From Duganella zoogloeoides (GTDB lineage: Bacteria > Pseudomonadota > Gammaproteobacteria > Burkholderiales > Burkholderiaceae_D), in assembly GCF_034479515.1 (NCBI RefSeq), contig NZ_CP140152.1, positions 186,001-250,000 of the forward strand: 64,000 nt of DNA, in the 5' to 3' direction. Within the stretch, counting starts at the first letter, position 1. Each line of letters opens with the position of its first letter. Below are positions 53,794-63,275 of the stretch, piece by piece. A program made the position numbers and the translations under genes. The notes below the pieces were generated by a model that ran no database searches, had not been told where the DNA came from, and was given only the letters and a program-made list of their open reading frames with translations.

Positions 53794-53802
53794 GGCGCGG
53801 CC

Positions 53803-54696
53803 ATGAACTTCCTCAAGAACTTTTTCACGGGACGCCGCTTCGTCATTGCCGTGCCGTCGCTGTGGCTCGCGTTCGCCTTCCTGGTGCCGTTCCTGATCGT
53901 GCTGCGCATCAGCTTTGCGGAAGCCGACGTCGGCGATCCGTTCGGCACCCTGGTCACGGTGGCCGATGGTGTGATGACGTTCAAGGTCAAGATCTCGAAC
54001 TACCTGTTCATCCTGCAGGACGACCTGTACGTGCTGACGTATCTCAGCTCGCTCAAGTTCGCAGCGATTACCACCGCGCTGTGCCTGATCATCGGCTATC
54101 CGTTCGCCTACTTCATGGCCCGGTCCAGGCCAGCGATTCGCCCGGTGCTGCTGATGCTGGTGATGATGCCGTTCTGGACCTCGTTCCTGCTGCGTATCTA
54201 TGCCTGGAAGGGGATCCTGGCCAACAACGGCATCCTGAATAACTTCCTGCTCGGGATTGGCGCCATTACCGAGCCGCTGCAGCTGATGAACACCCAGTTC
54301 TCGCTGATCATCGGCATGACGTACGCGTATCTGCCGTTCATGATCCTGCCGCTGTACGCCAACTTGGTCAAAATGGACGTGCGCTTCCTGGAAGCGGCCG
54401 CCGACCTGGGCGCCACGCCGTTCCAGGCCTTCTGGCGCGTAACGGTGCCGCTGTCGAAGTCCGGCATCATCGCCGGCTCGATGCTGGTGTTCATTCCGTC
54501 GGTGGGCGAGTACGTGATACCCGAGCTGCTGGGCGGCCCCGATACCTTGATGATCGGCCGCCAGCTGTGGGACGAATTCTTCACCAATAACGACTGGCCG
54601 CTGGCATCCGCCGTGACGGTGGTGGTGATCATGCTGATCCTCGTGCCCATGGCAATCTTCAACAAGTACAAGGCCGAGCAGGAGGACAACCGATGA
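53803..54696 (+). CDS. potH: Polyamine ABC transporter permease (PotH type)
   Basis: A 297-residue inner-membrane permease with about six helices. The EAA loop is EAAADLGATPFQAFWRVTVPLS, and SVGEYVIPELLGGPDT is the conserved PotB/PotH segment. It starts nine bases after potG and overlaps potI by four bases. Confidence 0.93.
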   Translation: MNFLKNFFTGRRFVIAVPSLWLAFAFLVPFLIVLRISFAEADVGDPFGTLVTVADGVMTFKVKISNYLFILQDDLYVLTYLSSLKFAAITTALCLIIGYPFAYFMARSRPAIRPVLLMLVMMPFWTSFLLRIYAWKGILANNGILNNFLLGIGAITEPLQLMNTQFSLIIGMTYAYLPFMILPLYANLVKMDVRFLEAAADLGATPFQAFWRVTVPLSKSGIIAGSMLVFIPSVGEYVIPELLGGPDTLMIGRQLWDEFFTNNDWPLASAVTVVVIMLILVPMAIFNKYKAEQEDNR

Positions 54697-55538
54697 AAAC
54701 CAATACGAGTTTCATGCAGCGCTGGTTCGGGCGCGGCTGGCTGTCGCTGGGATACCTGTTCCTGTACCTGCCCATCGTGGTGCTGGTGGTGTTCTCGTTT
54801 AACAGCTCGCGCCAGGACATGGTGTGGAGCGGTTTTTCGCTGCAATGGTACGCGGCGCTGATGCAGGACACGGAAATCATCAACGGCCTGGGACTGTCCT
54901 TGCGCATCGCCGTGATGACGGCGTTTGCCTCGGTGGTGCTGGGTACCTTTGCCGCCTTCGTGCTTGATCGCTACCGGCGCTTTACCGGCCGCACGATCTT
55001 TGCTGGCATGGTCAGCGCGCCGCTGGTGATGCCAGAGGTGATCATCGGCCTGTCTCTGCTGCTGATGCTGGTGTCGGTGCAAAAGGCGTTCGGTTTTCCC
55101 GAGCGCGGCCTGACCACGATCTGGATCGGCCACACCTTGCTGGGCATGGCCTACGCGGCGGTGGTGGTGCAATCGCGCCTGCAGGAGATGAGCAAGTCGC
55201 TGGAAGAAGCGGCGATGGACCTCGGCTGCCGGCCGTACCAGGTGTTCTTCCTGGTCACGCTGCCCAACATCAAGCAGGCGCTGGGTTCGGCGTGGCTGCT
55301 GACGTTCACGTTGTCGCTCGACGACGTGGTGCTGTCGGCCTTCCTGTCCGGTCCCGGCTCATCGACCATGCCGATCGTGATCTTCTCGCGCGCACGTCTG
55401 GGGCTCGATCCCCGCGTCAATGCGGTGGCCGCGCTCACCATCCTGGTCGTGACCATCGGCGTGATCGCGTCGAGCCTGTACATTGCTCGTGCCGAACGTT
55501 TAAGGCAGAAACAGATCTCCTCCGCCGGCAAGGATTAG
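54693..55538 (+). CDS. potI: Polyamine ABC transporter permease (PotI type)
   Basis: A 281-residue inner-membrane permease. The EAA loop is EEAAMDLGCRPYQVFFLVTLP, and SLDDVVLSAFLSGPGSSTMP is the PotC/PotI signature. Its ATG overlaps the potH stop. It completes the transporter except for the binding protein. Confidence 0.93.
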   Translation: MKTNTSFMQRWFGRGWLSLGYLFLYLPIVVLVVFSFNSSRQDMVWSGFSLQWYAALMQDTEIINGLGLSLRIAVMTAFASVVLGTFAAFVLDRYRRFTGRTIFAGMVSAPLVMPEVIIGLSLLLMLVSVQKAFGFPERGLTTIWIGHTLLGMAYAAVVVQSRLQEMSKSLEEAAMDLGCRPYQVFFLVTLPNIKQALGSAWLLTFTLSLDDVVLSAFLSGPGSSTMPIVIFSRARLGLDPRVNAVAALTILVVTIGVIASSLYIARAERLRQKQISSAGKD

Positions 55539-55570
55539 CAGCAATTGCCTCGGCAGGCGCTCTTAGCGAA

Positions 55571-56710
55571 TTAAGGGCGCCGGCGATATTCCCACCAGGC
55601 GCAGGCGACAAACGCCGCCGCGCCGCACCACATCACCACCGGCAGCGCGTTGATCCCGACCGAGTGCATCAGCACTCCGGTCAATAGCGGCCCGCCGCTG
55701 CTGGTGATGCCCCAGCTGGCGTTGAGGATGGCGCTGGCCGCCACCAGCCGCGCGCCCGCGAATCGCTGGCCGCAGGCCACGATCGACAGCATGTAGATCG
55801 CCCCCGCTGCCGCACCGAGCATCAATAACAAGGTCCACCACAACCACGGCGTGCCGGCCGCGAACGGCAGCACCGGCAGCAGCACGCACACGGCGATGCC
55901 GCAGCCGGTGTGCACGCGGCGGCGTCCGAACCGGTCGGCCAACCAGCCGAACGGGAACTGCAGCACCGTGTCGCCGACCAGCACCACCGTGGCCGACAGC
56001 AGCGCCAGTTCCGTGGCAATACCCTGGCGGATCGCGTAGAGCGGCAACAGGCTCAAAGCCAGCGTATCGAACAGCGCGAAGAACGCCGCGCCCATGGCGA
56101 TCATCGGCATCTGCGGCAGCACCACGCGCCACGGCGCCTGTGCTTCATCATCGGAATGTTGGGCACCGCCGCGTATCAGCGCCATGCCGGGCAGCGCGAG
56201 CAAGAACAGCGCACCGGCAGCGGCAAACGCCCAGCTGATCTGATCTTCCACCGCCGCCACCAGCGCGGGGCCGACCAGCTGGAACAGCGTAAACGCCGTG
56301 GTGTACATGGCCACCACGCGCCCACGCGCGTTTCCCGGCGCCAGGTGGTTGACCCAGGCCTCGCCCACGGTGAACAGCACGCCCATGCAGGCGCCGAAGA
56401 TAAGGCGCAGCAGGCCCCAAGCCAGCAGATTGTCAGTGGCCTCCATCAGCGCGGTGGACAGGCCGCCGATGACGATTGCCGCGATCATGCAGGCGCGCGC
56501 GCCATACCGCGCCACCCAGCGCGAGACGAACGGCGTGACGGCCAGGATGCCCAGCGCGCTCACTGCCGTGATCATGCCGATGATGTCGGTGCCGATGCCG
56601 CGCTGGTCGAGCCGCAGGGCGGTCAGCGGGATGGTTGCGCCAAGTCCTAGCCCGACCACGCCGATGCTGGCAACGAGCGCGATGAAGTCGCGCCACGGCA
56701 GGTTTTTCAT
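55571..56710 (-). CDS. MFS transporter
   Basis: A 379-residue major facilitator with twelve predicted helices. The loop 2-3 signature is incomplete; DRFGRR appears in the second half (GWLADRFGRRRVHTG), as in multidrug-type exporters. It is on the opposite strand to the polyamine genes and may be unrelated to them. It is divergent from puuD. Confidence 0.85.
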   Translation of the reverse strand: MKNLPWRDFIALVASIGVVGLGLGATIPLTALRLDQRGIGTDIIGMITAVSALGILAVTPFVSRWVARYGARACMIAAIVIGGLSTALMEATDNLLAWGLLRLIFGACMGVLFTVGEAWVNHLAPGNARGRVVAMYTTAFTLFQLVGPALVAAVEDQISWAFAAAGALFLLALPGMALIRGGAQHSDDEAQAPWRVVLPQMPMIAMGAAFFALFDTLALSLLPLYAIRQGIATELALLSATVVLVGDTVLQFPFGWLADRFGRRRVHTGCGIAVCVLLPVLPFAAGTPWLWWTLLLMLGAAAGAIYMLSIVACGQRFAGARLVAASAILNASWGITSSGGPLLTGVLMHSVGINALPVVMWCGAAAFVACAWWEYRRRP

Positions 56711-56768
56711 GGGGTGAAGAAGGTCATGCGCAGCAGGTTTTAACCTGGGTCAAGTAGCAGTAATGGCA

Positions 56769-56792
56769 ATCATACCAAATTAGGCTTATGAT
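56769..56792. promoter_or_regulatory. Inverted repeat in the MFS / puuD divergent promoter
   Basis: ATCATA-N12-TATGAT lies 30 bases before the puuD start and includes a TACCAAAT string identical to half of the palindrome at 51016. It may be an operator for the catabolic operon. The case rests on symmetry and position alone. Confidence 0.35.
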
Positions 56793-56821
56793 CAAATCTG
56801 CTTCATATTTCACAGACCAAT

Positions 56822-57592
56822 ATGCGCAGCCCCATCGTTCTCGTTCCCGCCTGCGTCAATCCGGTTGGCGCCCACGCCGCCCACACCGCGCAGTTCAAGT
56901 ACGTGGCCGCCGTTGCCGACGGCGCCCGCTGCGCGCCGCTGATCATGCCGGCGCTTGGCGCTGCCACCGATTTCGACGCGCTGCTCGAGCTAGCCGACGG
57001 CATCCTGCTCACCGGCTCTCCATCGAATGTGCACGCTGGCCTGTACGGCCAGGCGGTGCTCGACCCGGCGCTGCCGCTCGACGCCGCGCGCGACGCCACC
57101 ACCTTGCCGCTGATCCGCGCCGCCATCGTGCGCGGCATCCCGCTGCTGGCGATTTGCCGCGGCTTCCAGGAAGTGAACGTGGCGCTGGGCGGTACGCTGC
57201 ACCAGTCGGTGCACAGCGTGGCAGGCATGAGCGATCATCGCGAACACAAGGGGCATACGTTGGAAGAGCAGTACGCGCCGATCCACCGCGTGCTGGTGGA
57301 ACCGGGCGGCGTGCTGGCGCGCACACTGGGTGGCGTGGAGCAGATCATGGTCAATTCGCTGCACGGTCAAGGTCTCGATCGGCTGGCGCCTGGGCTGGCG
57401 ATCGAGGCCCGCGCCGACGACGGTTTGGTCGAGGCCTACCGCGTGCGGGACGCCACCGGATTCACGCTCGCGGTACAGTGGCATCCAGAATGGAAGCTGA
57501 TGGACAACCCTGATTCCCTGAGACTGCTGCAGGCGTTCGGTGACGCCTGCCGCCACTATAAAAACACCAGAACCACAAGGTTAAATAACTAG
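56822..57592 (+). CDS. puuD: Gamma-glutamyl-gamma-aminobutyrate hydrolase (PuuD)
   Basis: A 256-residue class I glutamine amidotransferase-like hydrolase that releases GABA from gamma-glutamyl-GABA in putrescine breakdown. The nucleophile is Cys112 (LAICRGFQEVN) and the His/Glu pair lies in AVQWHPEWK. It is the first gene of the catabolic operon, 17 bases before the glutamine synthetase at 57610. Confidence 0.93.
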   Translation: MRSPIVLVPACVNPVGAHAAHTAQFKYVAAVADGARCAPLIMPALGAATDFDALLELADGILLTGSPSNVHAGLYGQAVLDPALPLDAARDATTLPLIRAAIVRGIPLLAICRGFQEVNVALGGTLHQSVHSVAGMSDHREHKGHTLEEQYAPIHRVLVEPGGVLARTLGGVEQIMVNSLHGQGLDRLAPGLAIEARADDGLVEAYRVRDATGFTLAVQWHPEWKLMDNPDSLRLLQAFGDACRHYKNTRTTRLNN

Positions 57593-57609
57593 ATCACCGG
57601 AGAGATTTG

Positions 57610-58980
57610 ATGGCGATACGCGAAAACTTCACCTACACCGACATGGATGTGTGGCTCAACGAAAAGCACGTCACCGAAATTGAATGCCTGGTGCCCGATC
57701 TGACCGGCGTGGCGCGCGGCAAGATTCTCCCGCGCGGCAAATTCACCCAGGAGCGCGGCATGCGCATCCCGGAAGCGGTACTGGGCATGACCGTCACCGG
57801 CAATTACCCGGTCGATGATGCAGCTTACGACCGCGCCATTTCCAGCACCGACCGCGACATGATCCTCAAGGCCGATCCCACCACCATCACCATGGTGCCG
57901 TGGGCCAGCGACCCCACCGCGCAGGTGATCCACGACTGCTATTTTGCCGATGGCCGCCTGGTGGACTTCGCCCCGCGCTCGGTGCTGCGCCGGGTGCTCA
58001 AGCTGTACGCCGACCGGGGCTGGAAGCCGGTGGTGGCGCCCGAGCTGGAGTTCTACCTCACCGCCAAGAATACCGATCCCGATCTGCCATTGCGCCCGCC
58101 GATCGGCCGCAGCGGCCGTGCCGAAACCAGCCGCCAGGTGTACAGCATCGACGCCGTCAACGAGTTCGATCCGCTGTTCGAGGACATCTACGACTACTGC
58201 GAAACGATGAACCTCGACGTCGATACGCTGATCCACGAAATCGGCGCAGGGCAAATGGAAATCAACTTCCTGCACGGCGACCCATTGGGCCTGGCCGACA
58301 AGGTGTTCTTCTTCAAGCGCACCTTGCGCGAGGCGGCCCTCAAGCACGACATGTACGCCACCTTCATGGCCAAACCGATGGCCGGCGAACCGGGATCGGC
58401 CATGCACGTGCACCAGAGCGTGGTCGATATCAAGACCGGCAAGAACATCTTCAGCGCCGACGACGGTTCGGCCGCGCCGATTTTCAAACACTACATCGGC
58501 GGCCTGCAGCGCTACATGCCGTCGGCGATGGCGATCGTCGCGCCGTACGTCAATTCGTACCGCCGCATCGTGCGCCACACGGCCGCGCCGATCAACATCC
58601 AGTGGGGCATGGACAACCGCACCGTCGGTTTCCGCGTGCCGGAATCGGGCGTCAACGACCGCCGCGTGGAAAACCGCATCATCGGCGCCGACGCCAACCC
58701 GTATTTGGCGCTGGCCGTCACGCTGGCCTGCGGCTACCTGGGCATGATCGACCAGATCGAGCCCACGCCGATGACCACCGACAGCGCCTACGACCTTGAC
58801 GTGGAACTGCCGCAGGGACTGCCCGAGGCCCTGCAACTGCTGCGCCGCGAAGACCGGCTGCGCACCGTGCTCGGTGAGCGCTTTATCGACGTCTATGCCG
58901 CCATCAAGGATCTCGAACACCAGGAATTCATGACCGTCATCAGCCCATGGGAGCGCGAGCACCTGCTGCTGCACGTCTGA
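57610..58980 (+). CDS. puuA: Glutamine synthetase family protein (gamma-glutamylputrescine synthetase, PuuA-like)
   Basis: A 456-residue ligase that gamma-glutamylates putrescine or a related amine. All metal ligands are present, including HEIGAGQMEINF (the Glu missing from the paralog at 51074), PELEFYL, SAMHVHQS and RRVENRI. GGAGAG precedes ATG 57610. It lies between puuD and the aminotransferase in one operon. Confidence 0.9.
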   Translation: MAIRENFTYTDMDVWLNEKHVTEIECLVPDLTGVARGKILPRGKFTQERGMRIPEAVLGMTVTGNYPVDDAAYDRAISSTDRDMILKADPTTITMVPWASDPTAQVIHDCYFADGRLVDFAPRSVLRRVLKLYADRGWKPVVAPELEFYLTAKNTDPDLPLRPPIGRSGRAETSRQVYSIDAVNEFDPLFEDIYDYCETMNLDVDTLIHEIGAGQMEINFLHGDPLGLADKVFFFKRTLREAALKHDMYATFMAKPMAGEPGSAMHVHQSVVDIKTGKNIFSADDGSAAPIFKHYIGGLQRYMPSAMAIVAPYVNSYRRIVRHTAAPINIQWGMDNRTVGFRVPESGVNDRRVENRIIGADANPYLALAVTLACGYLGMIDQIEPTPMTTDSAYDLDVELPQGLPEALQLLRREDRLRTVLGERFIDVYAAIKDLEHQEFMTVISPWEREHLLLHV

Positions 58981-59009
58981 CCCAGTAACAGATACACGGA
59001 GACCAGAAC

Positions 59010-60422
59010 ATGACCATCCAGCTCAAAGAACTGTACGACACCGCCGCCATCCAGAAGCTCGACACGGCGCACTATATGCACCCGTTCACCGACCACAAGG
59101 CGCTTGGCGCAAAAGGCGCGCGCGTGATGGTGCGCGGCGAGGGCATCTACCTGTGGGACTCGGAAGGCAACAAGATCCTCGACGGCATGTCGGGGCTGTG
59201 GTGCGTGAATGTCGGCTACGGGCGCAAGAGCATCTCGGACGCCGTGTACCGCCAGATGGAGACGCTGCCGTTCTATAACAGCTTCTTCAACACCACCAAT
59301 GTGCCGGCGGTACTGCTGGCCAATAAACTGTCGGCGATTTCACCGCCGCAGTTCAACCACGTGTACTTCACCGGTTCCGGGTCCGAAGCCAACGACACCA
59401 ACCTGCGCATGGTGCGCCGCTACTGGGATGTACTCGGTTACAAGGAGCGCCACACCATCATCAGCCGCCACAATTCCTACCACGGCAGCACGGTGGCCGG
59501 CGCCTCGCTTGGCGGCATGACCGACATGCACGCCCAGGGCGGCCTGCCGATTCCGGGCATCGTCCACATCGGCCAGCCGAATTACCTGGAGTCGGGGCGC
59601 GGCATGACCGAGGACGCATTCGGCATCGAGGCGGCATCGTGGCTGGAACAGAAAATCCTGGAAGTGGGGGCGGACAAAGTCGCTGCCTTCATCGGCGAGC
59701 CGGTGCAGGGCGCAGGTGGCGTGATCATTCCGCCGGCCACGTACTGGCCCGAGATCCAGCGCATCTGCGACAAGTACGGCATCCTGCTCATCGCCGATGA
59801 AGTCATTTGCGGCTTCGGCCGGCTGGGGCGCTGGTTCTCGTCCGAGCTGTTCGGCATCCGGCCCGACCTGATCACGTTCGCCAAGGGCGTCACGTCCGGC
59901 TACATTCCGCTCGGCGGCGTGCTGGTGGGCGACCGCGTGGCCGAAGTCTTGATCGGGCAGGGCGGGGAGTTCAATCACGGCTTCACCTATTCCGGCCACC
60001 CGGTCGCCTGTGCGGCGGCGCTGGAAAACATCCGCATCCTTGAGGAGGAAAAGCTCATCGAGCGCGTGGCCGACGATACCGGCCCGTACCTCAAGCAGCG
60101 CTTTGCCGAACTGGCCGATCACCCGCTGGTCGGCTACGCCGACAGCTGCGGCTTTGTCGCGGGCCTGAACCTGGTGCGCACCAAGGCCGACAAGCCGCAC
60201 GACAACGTGCCGTTCGACAGCGAGCTTGGCGTGGGCATGGTGTGTCGCGGCCATATGTTCGGCAACGGCATGATCATGCGCGCCGTGGGCGACCGCATGA
60301 TCATCGCGCCGCCGCTGGTGATGACCCGCGAACAGATCGACGAGATGATCGCCCTGATCCGCCATTGCCTCGACCTGACGTACAACGACGTGAAACAGCG
60401 CGGCTGGCTGCAGGGAGATTGA
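59010..60422 (+). CDS. spuC: Polyamine-pyruvate aminotransferase (SpuC type, class III)
   Basis: A 470-residue PLP enzyme. The Lys is in ITFAKGVTSGYIPLGG, HNSYHGSTVAGASLGG is the phosphate-binding region, and LIADEVICGFGRLG carries the Asp that contacts the pyridine nitrogen. SpuC transfers the amino group of putrescine or similar polyamines to pyruvate. It is followed by the aldehyde dehydrogenase with a one-base gap. Confidence 0.92.
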   Translation: MTIQLKELYDTAAIQKLDTAHYMHPFTDHKALGAKGARVMVRGEGIYLWDSEGNKILDGMSGLWCVNVGYGRKSISDAVYRQMETLPFYNSFFNTTNVPAVLLANKLSAISPPQFNHVYFTGSGSEANDTNLRMVRRYWDVLGYKERHTIISRHNSYHGSTVAGASLGGMTDMHAQGGLPIPGIVHIGQPNYLESGRGMTEDAFGIEAASWLEQKILEVGADKVAAFIGEPVQGAGGVIIPPATYWPEIQRICDKYGILLIADEVICGFGRLGRWFSSELFGIRPDLITFAKGVTSGYIPLGGVLVGDRVAEVLIGQGGEFNHGFTYSGHPVACAAALENIRILEEEKLIERVADDTGPYLKQRFAELADHPLVGYADSCGFVAGLNLVRTKADKPHDNVPFDSELGVGMVCRGHMFGNGMIMRAVGDRMIIAPPLVMTREQIDEMIALIRHCLDLTYNDVKQRGWLQGD

Positions 60423-60423
60423 G

Positions 60424-61911
60424 ATGACCGCATCCTCGTGGCATGACCGCGCCGCTGCCGTCACCCCGGACGGTCGCGCCCTGATCGGCGGCCAGCGCAT
60501 GTGGGCGCTGGGCGGCCAGCAGTTCGACAACCGCTCGCCCATCGACGGCCGCTCGCTGGGCATGGTGGCGCGCTGCGACGGCCAGGACATCGACGCGGCC
60601 GTGGCCAGCGCACGCGCCGCGTTCGAGGCGCGCGCGTGGGCCGGCAAGGCGCCGGCGCAGCGCAAGCGCGTCTTGATCAAGTTCGCCGAGCTGATCCAGC
60701 AGTACGGCGCGGAACTGGCGCTGCTCGAAACGCTCGACATGGGCAAACCCATCAAGTACAGCCAGAGCGTCGATGTCGGTGGCGCCGCCAACTGCATTCG
60801 CTGGTACGGCGAGGCGATCGACAAGATCTACGACGAAATCGCGCCCACGGCCGACAGCAGCCTGGCCCTGATCACGCGCGAACCTGTGGGCGTGGTCGGC
60901 GCCATCGTGCCGTGGAATTACCCGATGCTGATGGCCGCGTGGAAGATCGCGCCGGCGCTTGCCGCCGGCAACAGCGTGATATTGAAACCGTCCGAAAAGT
61001 CGCCATTGACCGCGCTGCGCCTGGGCGACCTGGCGCTGCAGGCGGGCATTCCTGCCGGCGTGTTCAACGTGGTGCCCGGTTATGGCAACGAAGCCGGTGC
61101 TGCACTCGCGCTGCACATGGATGTCGATTGCATCGCGTTCACCGGCTCCACCCGCGTGGGCAGGCAGATCATGCAGATGGCGGGGCAATCGAACCTCAAG
61201 CGCGCCTGGATGGAATTGGGCGGCAAGTCGGCCAACATCGTCTGCGCCGATTGCCCCGATCTCGATGCGGCGGTGGCCGCTGCCATCGGCTCGATCTATT
61301 TCAACCAGGGCCAGAGCTGCAACGCGCCATCGCGGCTGTTCGTGGAAGCATCGATCAAGGATCGTTTTATCGAGAAAGCGCTGGCCATGATGCCGTCGTT
61401 CGCGCCGGGCGATCCGCTCGACGAGAACACGGTGATGGGCGCCATCGTCGATGCCACCCAGCTCAATACCGTGATGGGGTATATCGAAGCCGGCAAGGCC
61501 GGTGGTGCGCGCCTGCTCGCTGGCGGCGCCCGCGTGCGCGACGATACCGGCGGCTACTTTGTCGAACCCACCCTGTTCGACCAGGTGGAGAGCAGCATGA
61601 CCATCGCTCGCGAAGAGATTTTCGGACCGGTGCTGTCGGTACTGAGCTTTACCAACTTGAACGACGCGATCGAGCAGGCCAACGGCACCGTGTATGGTCT
61701 GCACGCGGCGGTGTGGACGTCGGATTTGACGAAAGCGGTGCAGACCTCGCGCGCGCTGCGCGCCGGCACCGTGCACGTGAACCAGTACGACAACGACGAC
61801 ATCACCGTGCCGTTCGGCGGTTATAAACAGTCGGGCAATGGCCGCGACAAGTCGCTGCACGCGTTCGACAAGTACACCGAGCTGAAAACCACCTGGATCC
61901 AGATCGGCTAA
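60424..61911 (+). CDS. puuC: Aldehyde dehydrogenase (PuuC / aminoaldehyde type)
   Basis: A 495-residue NAD-dependent dehydrogenase. The catalytic Glu is in WMELGGKSANIV and the nucleophilic Cys in NQGQSCNAPSR; NAD-binding GSTRVGRQ is present. It would oxidise gamma-aminobutyraldehyde or gamma-glutamyl-aminobutyraldehyde. The start lies within the previous gene's end (GGAGATTGAG ribosome site). Confidence 0.93.
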   Translation: MTASSWHDRAAAVTPDGRALIGGQRMWALGGQQFDNRSPIDGRSLGMVARCDGQDIDAAVASARAAFEARAWAGKAPAQRKRVLIKFAELIQQYGAELALLETLDMGKPIKYSQSVDVGGAANCIRWYGEAIDKIYDEIAPTADSSLALITREPVGVVGAIVPWNYPMLMAAWKIAPALAAGNSVILKPSEKSPLTALRLGDLALQAGIPAGVFNVVPGYGNEAGAALALHMDVDCIAFTGSTRVGRQIMQMAGQSNLKRAWMELGGKSANIVCADCPDLDAAVAAAIGSIYFNQGQSCNAPSRLFVEASIKDRFIEKALAMMPSFAPGDPLDENTVMGAIVDATQLNTVMGYIEAGKAGGARLLAGGARVRDDTGGYFVEPTLFDQVESSMTIAREEIFGPVLSVLSFTNLNDAIEQANGTVYGLHAAVWTSDLTKAVQTSRALRAGTVHVNQYDNDDITVPFGGYKQSGNGRDKSLHAFDKYTELKTTWIQIG

Positions 61912-61929
61912 ACCACCGGGAGAGCGGCG

Positions 61930-63267
61930 ATGACGCAGGCAATGAGGGATTTTCTGCGCGAGCGTAACATCCACGAAGTCGAATGCGTGATCGCCGACAT
62001 GACCGGCATCGCGCGCGGCAAAATCCTGCCCAAGGACCTGTTCCTGGGCGAGGGCGAAATGCGTCTGCCCAAGAGCGTGTTACTCAATACCGTCAACGGC
62101 GAGCAGCCCAACAACCGGCCGTACGTGGGCGTGACCGACCCGGACATGATCTGCGTGCCCGATCCGGCCACCCTGCGGCAAGTGCCGTGGGCGGCGGAAA
62201 ACGTCGCGCTGGTGATCCACGACTGCCAGAACTTCGACGGCACGCCGGTGGGCCTGTCGCCGCGCGCGGTGCTGCGCCAGGTGCTCAGGCTGTACTTTGA
62301 CCGGGGCTGGCAGCCGGTGGTGGCGCCGGAACTGGAGTTCTACCTGGTGGCGCGCAGCAGCAATCCGCACGAGCCGCTCACGCCGCCGCTGGGCCGCAGC
62401 GGCAAAGTGGAATCGGGCCGGCAATCGTATTCGATCGACGCCGTCAACGATTTCGACCCGTTCTTCCTCGAGCTGTCCACCTTCTGCAAGCAGCACCAAC
62501 TGGGCGTGGAAACGCTGATCCACGAAGCGGGCGCCGGCCAGATGGAAATCAATTTTACCCATGGCGAGGCGCTGGAACTGGCCGACCGCGTATTCCTGTT
62601 CAAGCGCGCCGTGCGCGAGACGGCGCTGCGCCACGGCATCTTCGCCACCTTCATGGCCAAGCCGATGGAAGCGGAGCCGGGAAGCGCCATGCACATTCAC
62701 CAGAGCGTGCTCGCTGCTGCCACCGGCGTCAATATCTTCAGCAACGCTGACGGCAGCGCCAGCGCGCTGTTTTTCAGCTATATCGCCGGTCTCGAACAAT
62801 TCGCGCCGGCGGCCACCCTGCTGTTCGCGCCGCACGTCAATTCGTACCGGCGCCTGTCGCGCTTCATGTCGGCGCCGACCAATGTGCACTGGGGGTATGA
62901 CAACCGCACCTGCGGGCTGCGCATTCCCAACTCCACGCCGGTCAACCGGCGCGTGGAAAACCGCGTGCCGGGCGTGGACGTCAACCCTTACCTGGCCATG
63001 GCCGCCACGCTGGCCTGCGGCTACCTGGGCATGACGCAGGGGCTGACCGCCTCGCCGCCGATGGCCGGCAGCGCCGAGCAGGTGCACGACCACCTGCCGC
63101 GCAACCTGGAGGACGCCATCAACCGCCTGCGCGAATGCGCGCCGCTGCGCGAGATTCTCGGCGACCTGTTTGTCGAAGCGTTCTGCGAAGTAAAGGAACT
63201 CGAATTTTCCACCTACAGCCGGGTGATCAGCTCCTGGGAGCGCGAACACCTGATGCTGCTGGTGTAG
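61930..63267 (+). CDS. Glutamine synthetase family protein (third paralog)
   Basis: A 445-residue PuuA-like ligase. It keeps the metal and phosphate motifs (PELEFYL, HEAGAGQMEINF, SAMHIHQS, RRVENRVPGVD). By eye it shares roughly half of its residues with the two other paralogs, so it likely glutamylates a different amine. It follows puuC and is followed by a class III aminotransferase eight bases later. Confidence 0.9.
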   Translation: MTQAMRDFLRERNIHEVECVIADMTGIARGKILPKDLFLGEGEMRLPKSVLLNTVNGEQPNNRPYVGVTDPDMICVPDPATLRQVPWAAENVALVIHDCQNFDGTPVGLSPRAVLRQVLRLYFDRGWQPVVAPELEFYLVARSSNPHEPLTPPLGRSGKVESGRQSYSIDAVNDFDPFFLELSTFCKQHQLGVETLIHEAGAGQMEINFTHGEALELADRVFLFKRAVRETALRHGIFATFMAKPMEAEPGSAMHIHQSVLAAATGVNIFSNADGSASALFFSYIAGLEQFAPAATLLFAPHVNSYRRLSRFMSAPTNVHWGYDNRTCGLRIPNSTPVNRRVENRVPGVDVNPYLAMAATLACGYLGMTQGLTASPPMAGSAEQVHDHLPRNLEDAINRLRECAPLREILGDLFVEAFCEVKELEFSTYSRVISSWEREHLMLLV

Positions 63268-63275
63268 GAGGGCGC

